Shown here piece by piece: positions 8,943 to 18,644 of a stretch of DNA of 64,000 bases. Location: contig NZ_SAIQ01000001.1 in assembly GCF_004118155.1 (NCBI RefSeq), positions 1 to 64,000 of the forward strand, written 5' to 3'. The notes below the pieces were generated by a model that did not search any database, was not told the DNA's origin, and was given only the letters and a program-made list of their open reading frames with translations. Positions within the stretch are counted from its first letter, which is position 1, and each line of letters starts with the position of its first letter. Position numbers and translations under genes: made by a program. This DNA comes from Edaphocola flava. GTDB taxonomy: Bacteria > Bacteroidota > Bacteroidia > Chitinophagales > Chitinophagaceae.

Positions 8943-8950
8943 TAAATTTG
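8943..8950 (+). promoter_or_regulatory. -7 box TAAATTTG of the FAH-family gene
   Basis: TAAATTTGC fits TAnnTTTG, 38 nt upstream of the start at 8989. No convincing -33 element. Confidence 0.5.
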
Positions 8951-8988
8951 CCGGACATTCTGAATCAAAAACATAACTTATTTATACA

Positions 8989-9993
8989 ATGAAATTTGTA
9001 TCTCATCTGCAAAACGGAAAAGAACAAAGTGCCGTTCTTTTAAATGGCAAATTATATAATACCAATGCATTGGATGCGGCTTTGCCAAATACCATGATGG
9101 GTATGCTGGACCAATGGGAAAGCAACTTTGCAGCTGCTAAAAAAGCAGTTGCTGCTCTGGAAGCCGGTTCTGTATCGGTTGACAGCATTGACTTCGATGC
9201 AGCGCATATCCTGGCTCCGGTACCCCGCCCTACCTCCTGCCGTGATGGTTATGCCTTCCGTCAGCACGTAGCTGCGGCACGCCGTAACCGTGGTGTAGAG
9301 ATGATTGCAGAATTTGATCAATACCCTATTTTCTATTTCACCAATCACAATGCAGTTCAGGGACCTGGTGCGATTGACTGTATGCCGGATCATTTCGACA
9401 AACTGGACTTCGAACTGGAAGTGGCGGTAGTTGTGGGTAAAAAAGGCCGTAACATCACTGCTGCAGAAGCGGATGATTATGTTGCCGGATATTGTATCAT
9501 GAATGATATGAGTGCCCGCACCCTGCAAATGGAGGAAATGTTACTGAACCTGGGACCTGCGAAAGGTAAGGATTTCTCTACCGTAATCGGACCATGGATG
9601 ATTACTCCTGACGAACTGGAAGCCTTCAAAATACCAGCGAAACCAAACCATACCGGCAACAATTACAACCTGAAAATGACTTGTAAAGTAAACGGTATCC
9701 AGGTAAGTGAAGGTAATGTGGGTGATATGGACTGGACCTTTGCGGAGATCCTGGAGCGTTGTGCTTATGGTGCGGACATCCTGCCTGGTGATGTGATCGG
9801 TAGTGGTACGGTAGGTACAGGTTGCTTCCTGGAACTGAACGGTACTGCAAAACTGAACAATCCTGATGCGGTGCCACAATGGCTGCAACCTAATGATGAG
9901 GTAGTGCTGGAAGTGGAGCAAATGGGTGTACTGACCAATACAATTAAGGCAGTCGATACAGACTTCTCTATCCTGAAATTAAAGAAGAAGTAA
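8989..9993 (+). CDS. Fumarylacetoacetate hydrolase (FAH) family protein
   Basis: A 334-aa enzyme of the FAH superfamily, which cleaves C-C bonds of beta-diketo acids or decarboxylates and isomerises related acids using a divalent metal. Visible family signatures are APVPRPTSCRDGYAFRQHV, HNAVQGPGA, the metal-site strand KLDFELEVAVVVG (two Glu ligands), and GYCIMNDMSARTLQ; later GDVIGSGTVGTGC. The length and the two-part layout (N-terminal ~75 residues plus catalytic domain) fit the longer FAH-like enzymes. In Bacteroidota such proteins are often tied to tyrosine or homogentisate breakdown, but no pathway neighbours are present here, so the substrate is open. Confidence 0.87.
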   Translation: MKFVSHLQNGKEQSAVLLNGKLYNTNALDAALPNTMMGMLDQWESNFAAAKKAVAALEAGSVSVDSIDFDAAHILAPVPRPTSCRDGYAFRQHVAAARRNRGVEMIAEFDQYPIFYFTNHNAVQGPGAIDCMPDHFDKLDFELEVAVVVGKKGRNITAAEADDYVAGYCIMNDMSARTLQMEEMLLNLGPAKGKDFSTVIGPWMITPDELEAFKIPAKPNHTGNNYNLKMTCKVNGIQVSEGNVGDMDWTFAEILERCAYGADILPGDVIGSGTVGTGCFLELNGTAKLNNPDAVPQWLQPNDEVVLEVEQMGVLTNTIKAVDTDFSILKLKKK

Positions 9994-10013
9994 TTCTTCG
10001 CGGTTAAATATCA

Positions 10014-10054
10014 TAAAAGTGTTGCGCAGGCCATAGGCCTGCGCAACACTTTTA
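10014..10054. terminator. FAH-family gene terminator, 19-bp perfect stem
   Basis: Arms 10014-10032 and 10036-10054 are exact reverse complements around an ATA loop, with paired A/T tracts at the base. Confidence 0.88.
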
Positions 10055-10092
10055 AACGGAATTCTTTACCTTGCAATTCAAAACAAAAGACC

Positions 10093-11559
10093 TTGCGTAA
10101 ACATTTTGTACAAAATCTGCTGTTCCTCATCCTGGTTAATCTTATAGTAAAACCACTATGGATTATGGGTATCGACCGCACGGTGCAAAATACAGTAGGC
10201 AACACCGTATATGGCACTTATTATGCCATCTTCAACTTCACACTCATCTTCCAGGTATTACTGGACTTCGGTTTGCAGAGTTACAACAACCAAACGGTTT
10301 CGAAAGCCCCTCAGGCTATGCGTAACCTCTTTCCTAATATTGTTGTAGCCAAGCTGATATTATCGGTCATATACCTGGCTATTGTCTTTATCCTGGGCTT
10401 GATCTGGGGCTTTGTCCAGCAGGATTTCATACTGTTATCGATCCTGGCACTGCTACAGATTGCGAGTTCCTTTCTCTTATTTTTCAGAAGTAATATCTCG
10501 GCCCTGCAACGCTTCAAAACGGATAGTATATTCTCTGTACTGGATCGTTTTATCGTTATTGCAATCGTATCGCTATTATTGTTCCTGCCGCAGATCAAGG
10601 CACATTTTAAAATCGAATACTTTGCCCTGGCCCAACTATTGGCGTTCTCAATAGCATTGATCGCTGCATTTAAAGTATGTACCCGGCTGAATACGATTCA
10701 CTGGCATCATATACACTTGCGTAAGGTAAGGCTGGTATTGAAGCGTAGTATACCCTATGCCCTGCTGGTATTCCTGATGGGCATTTATATGCGCTCAGAT
10801 GTGGTCCTGTTAGATAAACTGGCGGAAGAAGGTGTGGCCGGTAAGTATGCCGCAGCTTTTCGCTTACTGGATGTCAGCAATAATATGTCTGGTGTATTAC
10901 TGGCAGGCTTATTATTACCGCTCTTCGGTAAGATGATTGCACAGAAAGAGGCTTTTCAATCTATACTCAGACTTTCCGTAAACTTGTTGCTCCCTGCATC
11001 TTGGGGCCTGGTACTGATTACCCTGTTCTGGGGCGAGCAGATCTTTACCGGTTTATACAAAGAAGTGACCACACAGGACACACCCATATTGCAATGGCTC
11101 ATGCTGTGCCTGCCCATGTATGCTATTAATTATATCTACAGTACCTTGCTTACTGCAAATGGCAGTATAAAAATCCTGGTACGCATTTCCCTTGTTGCGG
11201 TAGTACTTAATGTAGGACTGAATCTTTACGGCATTTATACATCCGGTGCCGATGCCGCTATTTTTACAGCCCGCAATGCATTCATCACCCTGCTCTTTAC
11301 CAGCATCTGCAATATCTGGTTTGGCCGCAAGATCATGCAACTGCGTTTCGATCCGAAATGGATAGCCAGGCTCCTGGCATTTGCCGGCCTGAGTTTTGCT
11401 GCGGCGTATGGAATTACACAAGTGGCAAGTGGCTGGTCTATGTGGTTACAAATCACTGCCACCGCAGGTTTGTCACTAATGATCTATCTGCTTTGCGGCA
11501 TTATTTCTTTCAAAGAGCTTCAAACTCCGCTGAAAAGATTTAGTTCACCGCATAATTGA
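10093..11559 (+). CDS. Wzx-like polysaccharide flippase (MOP superfamily)
   Basis: A 488-aa protein with about 12-14 membrane helices and the MOP-superfamily layout: an N-terminal RTVQNTVGNTVYGTYYAIFN loop, then FGLQSYNNQTV, and a central ARG/ASP-bearing MGIYMRSDVVLLDKL segment. Such proteins flip lipid-linked glycans across the inner membrane for O-antigen, capsule or exopolysaccharide. The start is TTG at 10093 because the first in-frame ATG (residue 25) falls inside the first helix. A near -7 box, TACCTTG (one T short of consensus), lies at 10067-10073. No glycosyltransferase cluster adjoins, although a Dpm1-like enzyme lies 2 kb upstream. Confidence 0.82.
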   Translation: MRKHFVQNLLFLILVNLIVKPLWIMGIDRTVQNTVGNTVYGTYYAIFNFTLIFQVLLDFGLQSYNNQTVSKAPQAMRNLFPNIVVAKLILSVIYLAIVFILGLIWGFVQQDFILLSILALLQIASSFLLFFRSNISALQRFKTDSIFSVLDRFIVIAIVSLLLFLPQIKAHFKIEYFALAQLLAFSIALIAAFKVCTRLNTIHWHHIHLRKVRLVLKRSIPYALLVFLMGIYMRSDVVLLDKLAEEGVAGKYAAAFRLLDVSNNMSGVLLAGLLLPLFGKMIAQKEAFQSILRLSVNLLLPASWGLVLITLFWGEQIFTGLYKEVTTQDTPILQWLMLCLPMYAINYIYSTLLTANGSIKILVRISLVAVVLNVGLNLYGIYTSGADAAIFTARNAFITLLFTSICNIWFGRKIMQLRFDPKWIARLLAFAGLSFAAAYGITQVASGWSMWLQITATAGLSLMIYLLCGIISFKELQTPLKRFSSPHN

Positions 11560-11662
11560 TTCATAATTAAACCCTTAACAATCTTTTGTTTCTAATTAGG
11601 GCATTTATCTTCAAATAAGTGTCAAATTTGCTTTTCTATATACAAAACAAACAATACAGCAT

Positions 11663-14590
11663 ATGAGGCTTTTCAGCACATTAATCGCAGTTTTACTGTC
11701 CGTTTCCATGTATGCACAGGAGATGCGAAAGATCTCCGGCATCGTAAAGGACAATTTTAACGAAGAAGTATTCGGAGCAGTAGTTCAATTAAAAACTACA
11801 GAAAACAAATACGTAAAGAGTACAACTACAGTCGACGACGGTAGCTTTATTATAGAAAATGTTGCAGCCGGAAAGTACATACTTTCTATTACCAGTATGG
11901 GTGCGCAACCGATCGACAAAACGGTTGAGGTGGGTGAAAAAGACCTTAATATCGGTATTGTGAAATTCGGATCAGCGGCGACCAATCTTAAAGAGGTGAC
12001 GGTGACCAGCACGGCCATTACCGGGCAGCAAAACCAGGATACCTCTACCTTCAATGCCAATGCTTACAAAGTTAATCCTGACGCTACAGCTGAGGACCTG
12101 GTGAGAAAAATGCCAGGCATAGACCTTAGTGGTGGTGATGTAAAAGCACAGGGTGAGAAGGTGAGTAAAGTACTGGTTGACGGTAAACCATTCTTTGGCG
12201 ATGATGCCTCCTCTACCCTTAAAAATCTGCCCGCTGAGGTGATCAGCAAAATCCAGGTATATGATGAAAAAAGTGAGCAATCAAGACTCTCTGGTGTGGA
12301 TGACGGAGAAACAGTAAAAGCGATCAACATCATTACCAAAGCGGAAAAAAGAGAAGGTACCTTCGGTAAGGCCTACGCAGGCGGTGGCCTGGACTTCAAT
12401 AGTCTCAAAGGCAATAGCAATATTACGGACGATGCCTTTCGCTACAGCGCCGGTGCAAATGTGAACTACTTTAAAGGGGATCGCCGCATCAGCATCATTG
12501 GTCAGAGCAATAATATCAATATGCAGAATTTCAGTTCGCAGGATCTGCTGGGTATTGCCAGCTCCAGCGGCGGACGCGGATTTGGCAGAGGCGGCCCTGG
12601 CGGCGGCAACAGCAGCAATAACTTTATGGTGAACTCCCAAAACGGTATTGCACAAACCAATGCTGTGGGCCTGAACTACACGGATAAACTGGGTAAAAAA
12701 GTAGAACTGACGGCTAGTTACTTCTTCAATAATACCAATACAAATACAACACAGCAAACCGATCGCCAGTATGTACTGAACAATGAATCTGGTCAGACAT
12801 ACACTGAACAGAGCAATGCCACTTCGCATAACTATAATCACCGTATTAATGCACGACTGACGTATACGATTGACAGCTTTAATACACTACTGTGGATTCC
12901 GTCGGTATCATTCCAGCAAAATAACAGTACATCGAATATGTTCGGTAGTACCAATACGATTGACAACAGCATTGCGAATACCACCAAGAATGATTACACT
13001 TCCAAGCTGAACGGGTACAACTTCAACAACATGCTGATGTATTTCCATCGCTTCCGGAAACAGGGTCGCTCTTTCAATATCCGTGTAAACAATACGGCTA
13101 ACAGCAATAAGGGTAACAGCAACTTCTATGCAATCAACACTTACTACCCGACTACAAACCTGAACGACACGCTGGATCAGTATGGCGATCAGAACCGTAC
13201 CGGATGGAGTATGAATACTAATGTTGAATACACTGAACCGATTACTAAAAACAGTGGTCTGCAGATCAGTTACACTAATGGATACCAGAAAACCAATTCT
13301 GACAGATTAACTTATAACTACGATTACAATACTTCAGCTTATACTGATCTGGATACTGCGCTGAGCAACCAATATACTACGGTTTATAAAACCAATGCTG
13401 CTGGTCTGCGCTATACATTCAACAATAAAAAGATCCGTTTCAATGCGGGTGCTGATGTACAGAAGGCTATCCTGGAGGGCGATCGCATATTCCCTTACGT
13501 ATCGGATATCAATAAAAACTTTGAAAACATTCTGCCTAGAGCGATGATGCGCGTGAACTTCAGCAAGACCAAAAACCTGGGATTGTTTTACCGTACGTCA
13601 ACCAATGCGCCAAGCGTAACGCAGTTACAAGACGTGATTGACAACTCTAATCCGCTGCAACTGACTTCCGGTAACACTGACCTGAAACAGGCGTATACGC
13701 ATAATCTGTTCAGCCGTTACTCCAGCTCCAGCGCTAAGAATAACAGTATGTTCTTCGTGATGTTCAGAGGGTCATTGACCAATGACTATATCGGTAACAG
13801 CACATACATTGCGGCAAATGATACTGTTGTGGGTAATAATGTGTCTCTGGCAAAAGGTGGTCAGTATACGACACAACGCAATATGGACGGTTATTACAGC
13901 TTTAATGTATTTACCACATACAGCACTCCGATTCCGGCATTGAAATCCAACATTAACATAAACCTGAACGGTGGTATTACCCGTACACCTGGTTATATCA
14001 ATGACGCAAAGAACTTCTCCAACAACCGTAATGCAGGTGTAGGATTGGTATTCAGCAGTAATATCAGTGAAAAAATAGACTTTACCTTGTCTTCTAATAC
14101 AAACATGAATTTTGTAAAGAACACATTGAACAGTAACGCAGATAATAACTACCTGAACCAAAGTACCCGTTTATCGGCCAACTATATTTTCTGGAAAGGA
14201 ATGGTCCTGAATACAGAACTGAACCACCAGTTTTATCAGGGGCTGACCAGCAATACCAACCAGAATTTCCTGCTCTGGAACGCTGGTATCGGCAAGAAAT
14301 TATTTGCTAAGCAACAGGCTGAGATTCGCTTATCTGTATTTGACTTACTGGGTCAGAACAGAAGCATTGCACAAACCTTCACGGAAACCTATAATCAGAC
14401 GGTTTCTTCAAATGTACTGCAACGTTATTTCATGCTGACCTTTACCTACAACATCAGAAACTTTAAGAAAGGAAGTTCTGAAAAAGACATGAGCAATGGC
14501 AATGAAGGTGATCGCATGATGCCTCCTCCGGGTGCTCCGGGTATGATGCCTCCCCCTCCGGGCGGTGGCGGTGGCCCAATGATGAATTAA
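11663..14590 (+). CDS. Outer-membrane beta-barrel, TonB-receptor-like
   Basis: A 975-aa secreted outer-membrane protein. A signal peptide (to about MYAQ, residue 19) is followed by a carboxypeptidase-regulatory-like domain (about 22-105: ISGIVKDNFNEEVFGAVV), a plug-like domain (about 130-225, with MPGIDLSGGDV and VLVDGKPFFGDD), and a long strand-rich barrel of the OMP_b-brl_3 type. A Gly/Arg/Ser-rich insert lies near residues 300-320. The C-terminus is unusual: after the last strand comes a Met/Pro/Gly-rich tail (MMPPPGAPGMMPPPPGGGG). Without a SusD partner or a recognisable siderophore context the ligand is unknown. The gene is monocistronic and ends at a 24-bp bidirectional terminator. Confidence 0.82.
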   Translation: MRLFSTLIAVLLSVSMYAQEMRKISGIVKDNFNEEVFGAVVQLKTTENKYVKSTTTVDDGSFIIENVAAGKYILSITSMGAQPIDKTVEVGEKDLNIGIVKFGSAATNLKEVTVTSTAITGQQNQDTSTFNANAYKVNPDATAEDLVRKMPGIDLSGGDVKAQGEKVSKVLVDGKPFFGDDASSTLKNLPAEVISKIQVYDEKSEQSRLSGVDDGETVKAINIITKAEKREGTFGKAYAGGGLDFNSLKGNSNITDDAFRYSAGANVNYFKGDRRISIIGQSNNINMQNFSSQDLLGIASSSGGRGFGRGGPGGGNSSNNFMVNSQNGIAQTNAVGLNYTDKLGKKVELTASYFFNNTNTNTTQQTDRQYVLNNESGQTYTEQSNATSHNYNHRINARLTYTIDSFNTLLWIPSVSFQQNNSTSNMFGSTNTIDNSIANTTKNDYTSKLNGYNFNNMLMYFHRFRKQGRSFNIRVNNTANSNKGNSNFYAINTYYPTTNLNDTLDQYGDQNRTGWSMNTNVEYTEPITKNSGLQISYTNGYQKTNSDRLTYNYDYNTSAYTDLDTALSNQYTTVYKTNAAGLRYTFNNKKIRFNAGADVQKAILEGDRIFPYVSDINKNFENILPRAMMRVNFSKTKNLGLFYRTSTNAPSVTQLQDVIDNSNPLQLTSGNTDLKQAYTHNLFSRYSSSSAKNNSMFFVMFRGSLTNDYIGNSTYIAANDTVVGNNVSLAKGGQYTTQRNMDGYYSFNVFTTYSTPIPALKSNININLNGGITRTPGYINDAKNFSNNRNAGVGLVFSSNISEKIDFTLSSNTNMNFVKNTLNSNADNNYLNQSTRLSANYIFWKGMVLNTELNHQFYQGLTSNTNQNFLLWNAGIGKKLFAKQQAEIRLSVFDLLGQNRSIAQTFTETYNQTVSSNVLQRYFMLTFTYNIRNFKKGSSEKDMSNGNEGDRMMPPPGAPGMMPPPPGGGGGPMMN

Positions 14591-14600
14591 TCAAAATGAA

Positions 14601-14649
14601 TATAAATATAATGGCGGGATGCAAATTGCATCCCGCCATTATATTTATA
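14601..14649. terminator. Bidirectional terminator, 24-bp perfect stem
   Basis: Arms 14601-14624 and 14626-14649 are exact reverse complements around a single A. It lies between the convergent barrel gene and the first protease gene. Confidence 0.88.
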
Positions 14650-14666
14650 TATACTCTTTGGTAATC

Positions 14667-16457
14667 TTATTTTCTAAGCATTATTTTTTTCGAAGCAAAT
14701 CCTTCTTCTGTAGAGAAGGTTACCATGTACATACCGTTGGATAAACCGGAAAGATCCAGCTTGCGGTTACCATTCTGTACCTTAGCAAAGCCCGTTGTAT
14801 ATCCTTCCTTACCAGACAGGTCATATACTTTTACGTTGATATCCTGACTGGATGTAAAGTTGTATTGAACCACCAGGTTACCATCAGTTACCGGGTTAGG
14901 ATAAACAGAAATATTATCTGACAGGTCTTTTGCAGCTGTTCTGATACCTGTTGTTGTGATCACCGAACAGTTCGATTTCACTGCATCAACAGTAGTCGCA
15001 CCAGTATTAGCTGGATCAAGCCATGGCTTCAGTTTGCGGTTATCTGCGGTACCATTTACACTATAATCCCATACGTAAGAGAACTTACTGTAGGCTACAT
15101 AATCACCGATATTAGTTGCCTGACCGGCAGCATTATTGATGCAGGAAGCCGGTACACTTTGATTGCCTCCAATAGACAACTGGCCAATCAGGTAACCATC
15201 TCCATTGAACAATCCGCTACCCGATGAACCGGTAGATCCATAACTGTTCTCCAGAAACATTGCCCAGTGCGTATTAGCCGCTCCTAAGTTGGATGACTGG
15301 ATCTGGTGGGTGTACGATAATTTTTTATTATCACCATCTGGGTGATGGAAGCCGATGAATTTTTTAGGCTCGCTGACACTGGTAGCAATACTACCACTGT
15401 TGTTCCAACCAGACAATACTGCATCGTAGCTGCTTGGGATAGCTTGTTTCATCTGCAGCAGCATAAAGTCACCTTTGATGTTATTTGTACTTACATTGGA
15501 ATTGTAATCAGCACGTGCTACAAAGTTCAGGCCAACCATGGTATTGGAAGTCGGCTCCGCACCTGTTCCGGCACAGTTTTTATATTCAAAATTGAAACGG
15601 GTCAGTGCCTGGTTGAAAGTTGTGCTGGACACAGAGCCTGTTCCCTCACAGTGTGTAGCCGTCAGCAGATAAGCCTTACAGCTACCTACTGCATTACCCG
15701 TATTGTTCACCAGTGTACCGGAGCAAAGGCTATAGCCCTGCCCTGCCGGAATCAATATCTGTACAGTAGCTTTCCTGTTATTGGCATACTGTGTACCCTG
15801 CGGACATATTGCATTCACCATACAGGTAGAAGATAAACCGTTCAGCTGATCGTCGACCTGGTCCAGCGGCTGGTTGCCTGCATAGACGCGCAGGTGCTCA
15901 ATCGCACGGTGAAAAACGGCTGCTTTATCAGCATGCAGTTCAATGGCATTAATATCTACAAAAGGATCAATGTTCAGCTCTACAGTTACCTTATTACCTT
16001 GTATAGCATCTGTAGCAAACGTACCGGATGCGTCATTATTCTCTGCATCGAATGCACCTAATACCTGTTTGTGGTTTTCATTGCTCAGGTATAAACGTAC
16101 GCCTTTAGGCAGATTGAAACGATCATACAGCAGACCAATAGCCGGTGCACCGTCAATACTGATTTGTCCTCTCCATACACGTTGGCCGTTATCCAGTGTT
16201 ACCATCTGACCCGATTGCGGGAATCCAAAATCAGCGGTAGTGTACAAAGCTGCCAGGAATGGTTTGGTAAAACGTGTATCTTCTTTGTCCTGTGCCAGGT
16301 AAGCATCCCAGTCCGGGTTGGCATACCGGGCTACCGGAATATTGCTAAAGTTGACATTTGTCTGGAAAGATAAGGGTAAACCTCCCTGGCTGATCTGGGC
16401 ATGTGCACCATAAAATGTACCTGCCAGTATTGCGCCGATTAATAAAGACCTTTTCAT
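14667..16457 (-). CDS. T9SS-exported trypsin-like serine protease, paralog 1
   Basis: A 596-aa secreted protease. Signal peptide 1-20 (ends GAHA|QISQGG). An N-terminal beta-rich region (about 25-190) precedes the chymotrypsin-fold domain with the triad H269 (LLTATHCEG), D330 (KGDFMLLQ) and S412 (GSSGSGLF). The overall form is that of lysyl-endopeptidase-like enzymes. The last ~75 residues (VYPNPVTDGNLVV to KKIMLRK) are a type A T9SS sorting domain, so it should cross the outer membrane and be cell-attached or released. It is the third in transcriptional order of three leftward paralogs. A 20-bp motif upstream (16478-16497) is shared with paralog 2. Cleavage specificity is not readable with confidence. 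Confidence 0.87.
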   Translation of the reverse strand: MKRSLLIGAILAGTFYGAHAQISQGGLPLSFQTNVNFSNIPVARYANPDWDAYLAQDKEDTRFTKPFLAALYTTADFGFPQSGQMVTLDNGQRVWRGQISIDGAPAIGLLYDRFNLPKGVRLYLSNENHKQVLGAFDAENNDASGTFATDAIQGNKVTVELNIDPFVDINAIELHADKAAVFHRAIEHLRVYAGNQPLDQVDDQLNGLSSTCMVNAICPQGTQYANNRKATVQILIPAGQGYSLCSGTLVNNTGNAVGSCKAYLLTATHCEGTGSVSSTTFNQALTRFNFEYKNCAGTGAEPTSNTMVGLNFVARADYNSNVSTNNIKGDFMLLQMKQAIPSSYDAVLSGWNNSGSIATSVSEPKKFIGFHHPDGDNKKLSYTHQIQSSNLGAANTHWAMFLENSYGSTGSSGSGLFNGDGYLIGQLSIGGNQSVPASCINNAAGQATNIGDYVAYSKFSYVWDYSVNGTADNRKLKPWLDPANTGATTVDAVKSNCSVITTTGIRTAAKDLSDNISVYPNPVTDGNLVVQYNFTSSQDINVKVYDLSGKEGYTTGFAKVQNGNRKLDLSGLSNGMYMVTFSTEEGFASKKIMLRK

Positions 16458-16477
16458 TATAAATGATTATAAAATTG

Positions 16478-16497
16478 AGCTTACAATATTAACGAAA
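16478..16497 (-). promoter_or_regulatory. Shared upstream element, copy 1
   Basis: The 20-mer AGCTTACAATATTAACGAAA (plus strand) occurs 20 nt before the start of protease paralog 1 and again 21 nt before paralog 2. Read on the minus strand it holds TAATATTG, one base from the -7 consensus TAnnTTTG, so it probably contains the promoter; the conserved flanks could bind a regulator. Confidence 0.5.
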
Positions 16498-16542
16498 AAA
16501 TAGATGTAAATCTGCTCCCTGGACCTGTACTTCAAAAAAATG

Positions 16543-16580
16543 ACAAAGGAGCGGTACTATATACAGTACCGCTCCTTTGT
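16543..16580. terminator. Terminator of protease paralog 2
   Basis: A 16-bp perfect stem, 16543-16558 with 16565-16580, has a 6-nt loop. It lies 18 nt beyond the stop codon of the leftward paralog 2. Confidence 0.8.
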
Positions 16581-16598
16581 GTGTGTTATTCATTATGA

Positions 16599-18410
16599 TT
16601 ACTTCTGAATCATTATTTTTTTAGTGGTGAATCCTGCTTCTGTAGCTACTTTTACCAGGTACATACCATTTGGCAGGTTGCTCAGTTCCAGCTTGCGCAC
16701 GCCTGATTGTGCTTTTACGACTTCTGCCTGGTACACTGTCTTACCACTTACATCATACACGGTAATATACATATTACCGGCATTAGGTAAGTTGTATTGC
16801 AATTGTACATTGTCACTTACAACCGGATTAGGATAGATCGTTACATTATCAGACAGGTCTTTGTTTACCGTATTTATTCCTGTACTGGACACGGTTGAAC
16901 AATCTGCTGCATTTAAAGATTCTACAGTGGCTGCGCCTGTATTATTTGGATCCAGCCATGGTTTCAGCTTACGATTATTGGCGGTACCATCAATGCTGTA
17001 ATCCCAGTCAAAAGAAAATCTGCTGTAGGTCACCCAGTTCATAGCATATACATCTGCTACCTGGCCTTTGGCATTGACATGACAGGAAGACGGCGGATTG
17101 CCCTCTCCGGCAACGGATGCAATACCGATCAGGTAGCCATCCGGGTTGAATAAACCGCTACCAGAAGATCCTCCGGCAACATAACCTTCCTGCAGCATCA
17201 TCTCCCAGTGCGTATTACTTACACCAGAACCCAGATCAGTACTGCCTATGGTATAAGTATAAGATGTTTTTTTAGCATCGCCCGCCGGGTGGTGAAATCC
17301 TATAAATTTCTTAGGAGCACTGGTGGTGCGGCTGATGTTGGCATTATTGTTCCAGCCGGCTACAATCGCATTGTATGAAGCGGGTACCGTCTGGCGCAGC
17401 TGTAACAACAAAAAGTCTCCTTTAATATCTGAAGTAGAGAAGGATTCGTTATAGTTGGCACGGGCAATCACATTAGCACCGGTCATAGACTGTGCCGTAG
17501 GCACCTGGCTTGAAGCGGCACAGGCACTTTTTTCGAAATTAAAACGAACCAGTATCTGGTTGAAGGTGGTATTACTTAAAGAACCTGTACCCTCACAGTG
17601 AGATGCGGTAAGAATATAAGGTTTACTACAGTTAGCAGTACTATTTGCGGTGGTATTGACCAATGTACCGGAACACAGTGCGGCACCGTTACCTGCCGGC
17701 AATAATGTTTGTACGGTTGCTTTTCTATCGCGTGAATAGCCATCTCCCTGCGGGCAGATCGCATTGATCATACATACAGATGAGGTGCCAATAAGTGCGC
17801 TGTCAATGGCAGAGGCAATGGTCTGTCCGCCACCAATAGTATACTGCGCCAGGTGCTCAATAGCACGATGAAATACAATTGCTTTATCGATGTGTAACTG
17901 AATATCGCTCAGGTTTACAGCAGGGTCGATATTCAACTCTACATTAACCAGTCCACCTTGAACTGCATCTGTAATAAATACGCCTGAAGGATCATTATTA
18001 GTAGCATCGAAAGCGCCTAAAACCTGGTTCTGCGTTTCATTACTCAGGTACAATTGCACCCCTTTGGGCAGATGAAATTTATCGTACAGCAGACCTATCG
18101 CCGGTGCATCCTGCACCATGATCTGTCCTCTCCATATACGTTGCCCGTTGTCCAGGGTAATCAGTTGACCCGACTCTGGAAAACCAAAATTTGCAGCGGT
18201 ATACAAACCGGCCAGATATGGCTGATTAAAATCTGCCGAAGCCTGCTCCAGGTAAGCATTCCAGTCCGGATTACTGTAGCTGGACAATGGAATGTTGCTG
18301 TAGGATACTTTATTGCGTAAAGACAGTGGCAGGCCACCCTGGCTGATCTGCGCCTGGGCACTATATATTGTGCTTGCCAGGACTGCACCGATTAATAGAG
18401 ATTTTTTCAT
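16599..18410 (-). CDS. T9SS-exported trypsin-like serine protease, paralog 2
   Basis: A 603-aa protein, clearly homologous to paralogs 1 and 3 along its whole length. Signal peptide 1-20 (YSAQA|QISQGG). Triad: H271 (ILTASHCEG), D332 (KGDFLLLQL), S416 (GGSSGSGLF). The conserved IEHL, CMINAICPQG and KKFIGFHHP blocks are shared by all three paralogs. A C-terminal type A sorting domain (IYPNPVVSDNVQL to KKIMIQK) marks T9SS export. Likely role: extracellular protein digestion for nutrition. It has its own upstream element and terminator, so it is probably transcribed separately from its neighbours. Confidence 0.87.
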   Translation of the reverse strand: MKKSLLIGAVLASTIYSAQAQISQGGLPLSLRNKVSYSNIPLSSYSNPDWNAYLEQASADFNQPYLAGLYTAANFGFPESGQLITLDNGQRIWRGQIMVQDAPAIGLLYDKFHLPKGVQLYLSNETQNQVLGAFDATNNDPSGVFITDAVQGGLVNVELNIDPAVNLSDIQLHIDKAIVFHRAIEHLAQYTIGGGQTIASAIDSALIGTSSVCMINAICPQGDGYSRDRKATVQTLLPAGNGAALCSGTLVNTTANSTANCSKPYILTASHCEGTGSLSNTTFNQILVRFNFEKSACAASSQVPTAQSMTGANVIARANYNESFSTSDIKGDFLLLQLRQTVPASYNAIVAGWNNNANISRTTSAPKKFIGFHHPAGDAKKTSYTYTIGSTDLGSGVSNTHWEMMLQEGYVAGGSSGSGLFNPDGYLIGIASVAGEGNPPSSCHVNAKGQVADVYAMNWVTYSRFSFDWDYSIDGTANNRKLKPWLDPNNTGAATVESLNAADCSTVSSTGINTVNKDLSDNVTIYPNPVVSDNVQLQYNLPNAGNMYITVYDVSGKTVYQAEVVKAQSGVRKLELSNLPNGMYLVKVATEAGFTTKKIMIQK

Positions 18411-18431
18411 TTATTCTTCAAATAAAAATTA

Positions 18432-18451
18432 AGCTTACAATATTAACGAAA
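18432..18451 (-). promoter_or_regulatory. Shared upstream element, copy 2
   Basis: An identical 20-mer to that at 16478-16497, here 21 nt upstream of protease paralog 2. It is absent upstream of paralog 3. Confidence 0.5.
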
Positions 18452-18644
18452 TTACGAATATTAATATTGCTGCTAAAAAATATGTTAGTCCAATGACAAA
18501 GCACCTGAATACGCACGCTAGCATTCCAACCGCAACATCACATTAACTTAATGCAGTGCTAAAGCCTGTTTATAAGGGCTTGCGGCTTAAACCTTGGATA
18601 TAAGTTGGCGTCATAGACTGACAACTTATAAAACCAATAATAAA

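Noticed and set aside
12281-12841. 186-codon frame antisense to the outer-membrane barrel gene
   Set aside because: It mirrors the codons of the sense barrel; no recognisable protein features.
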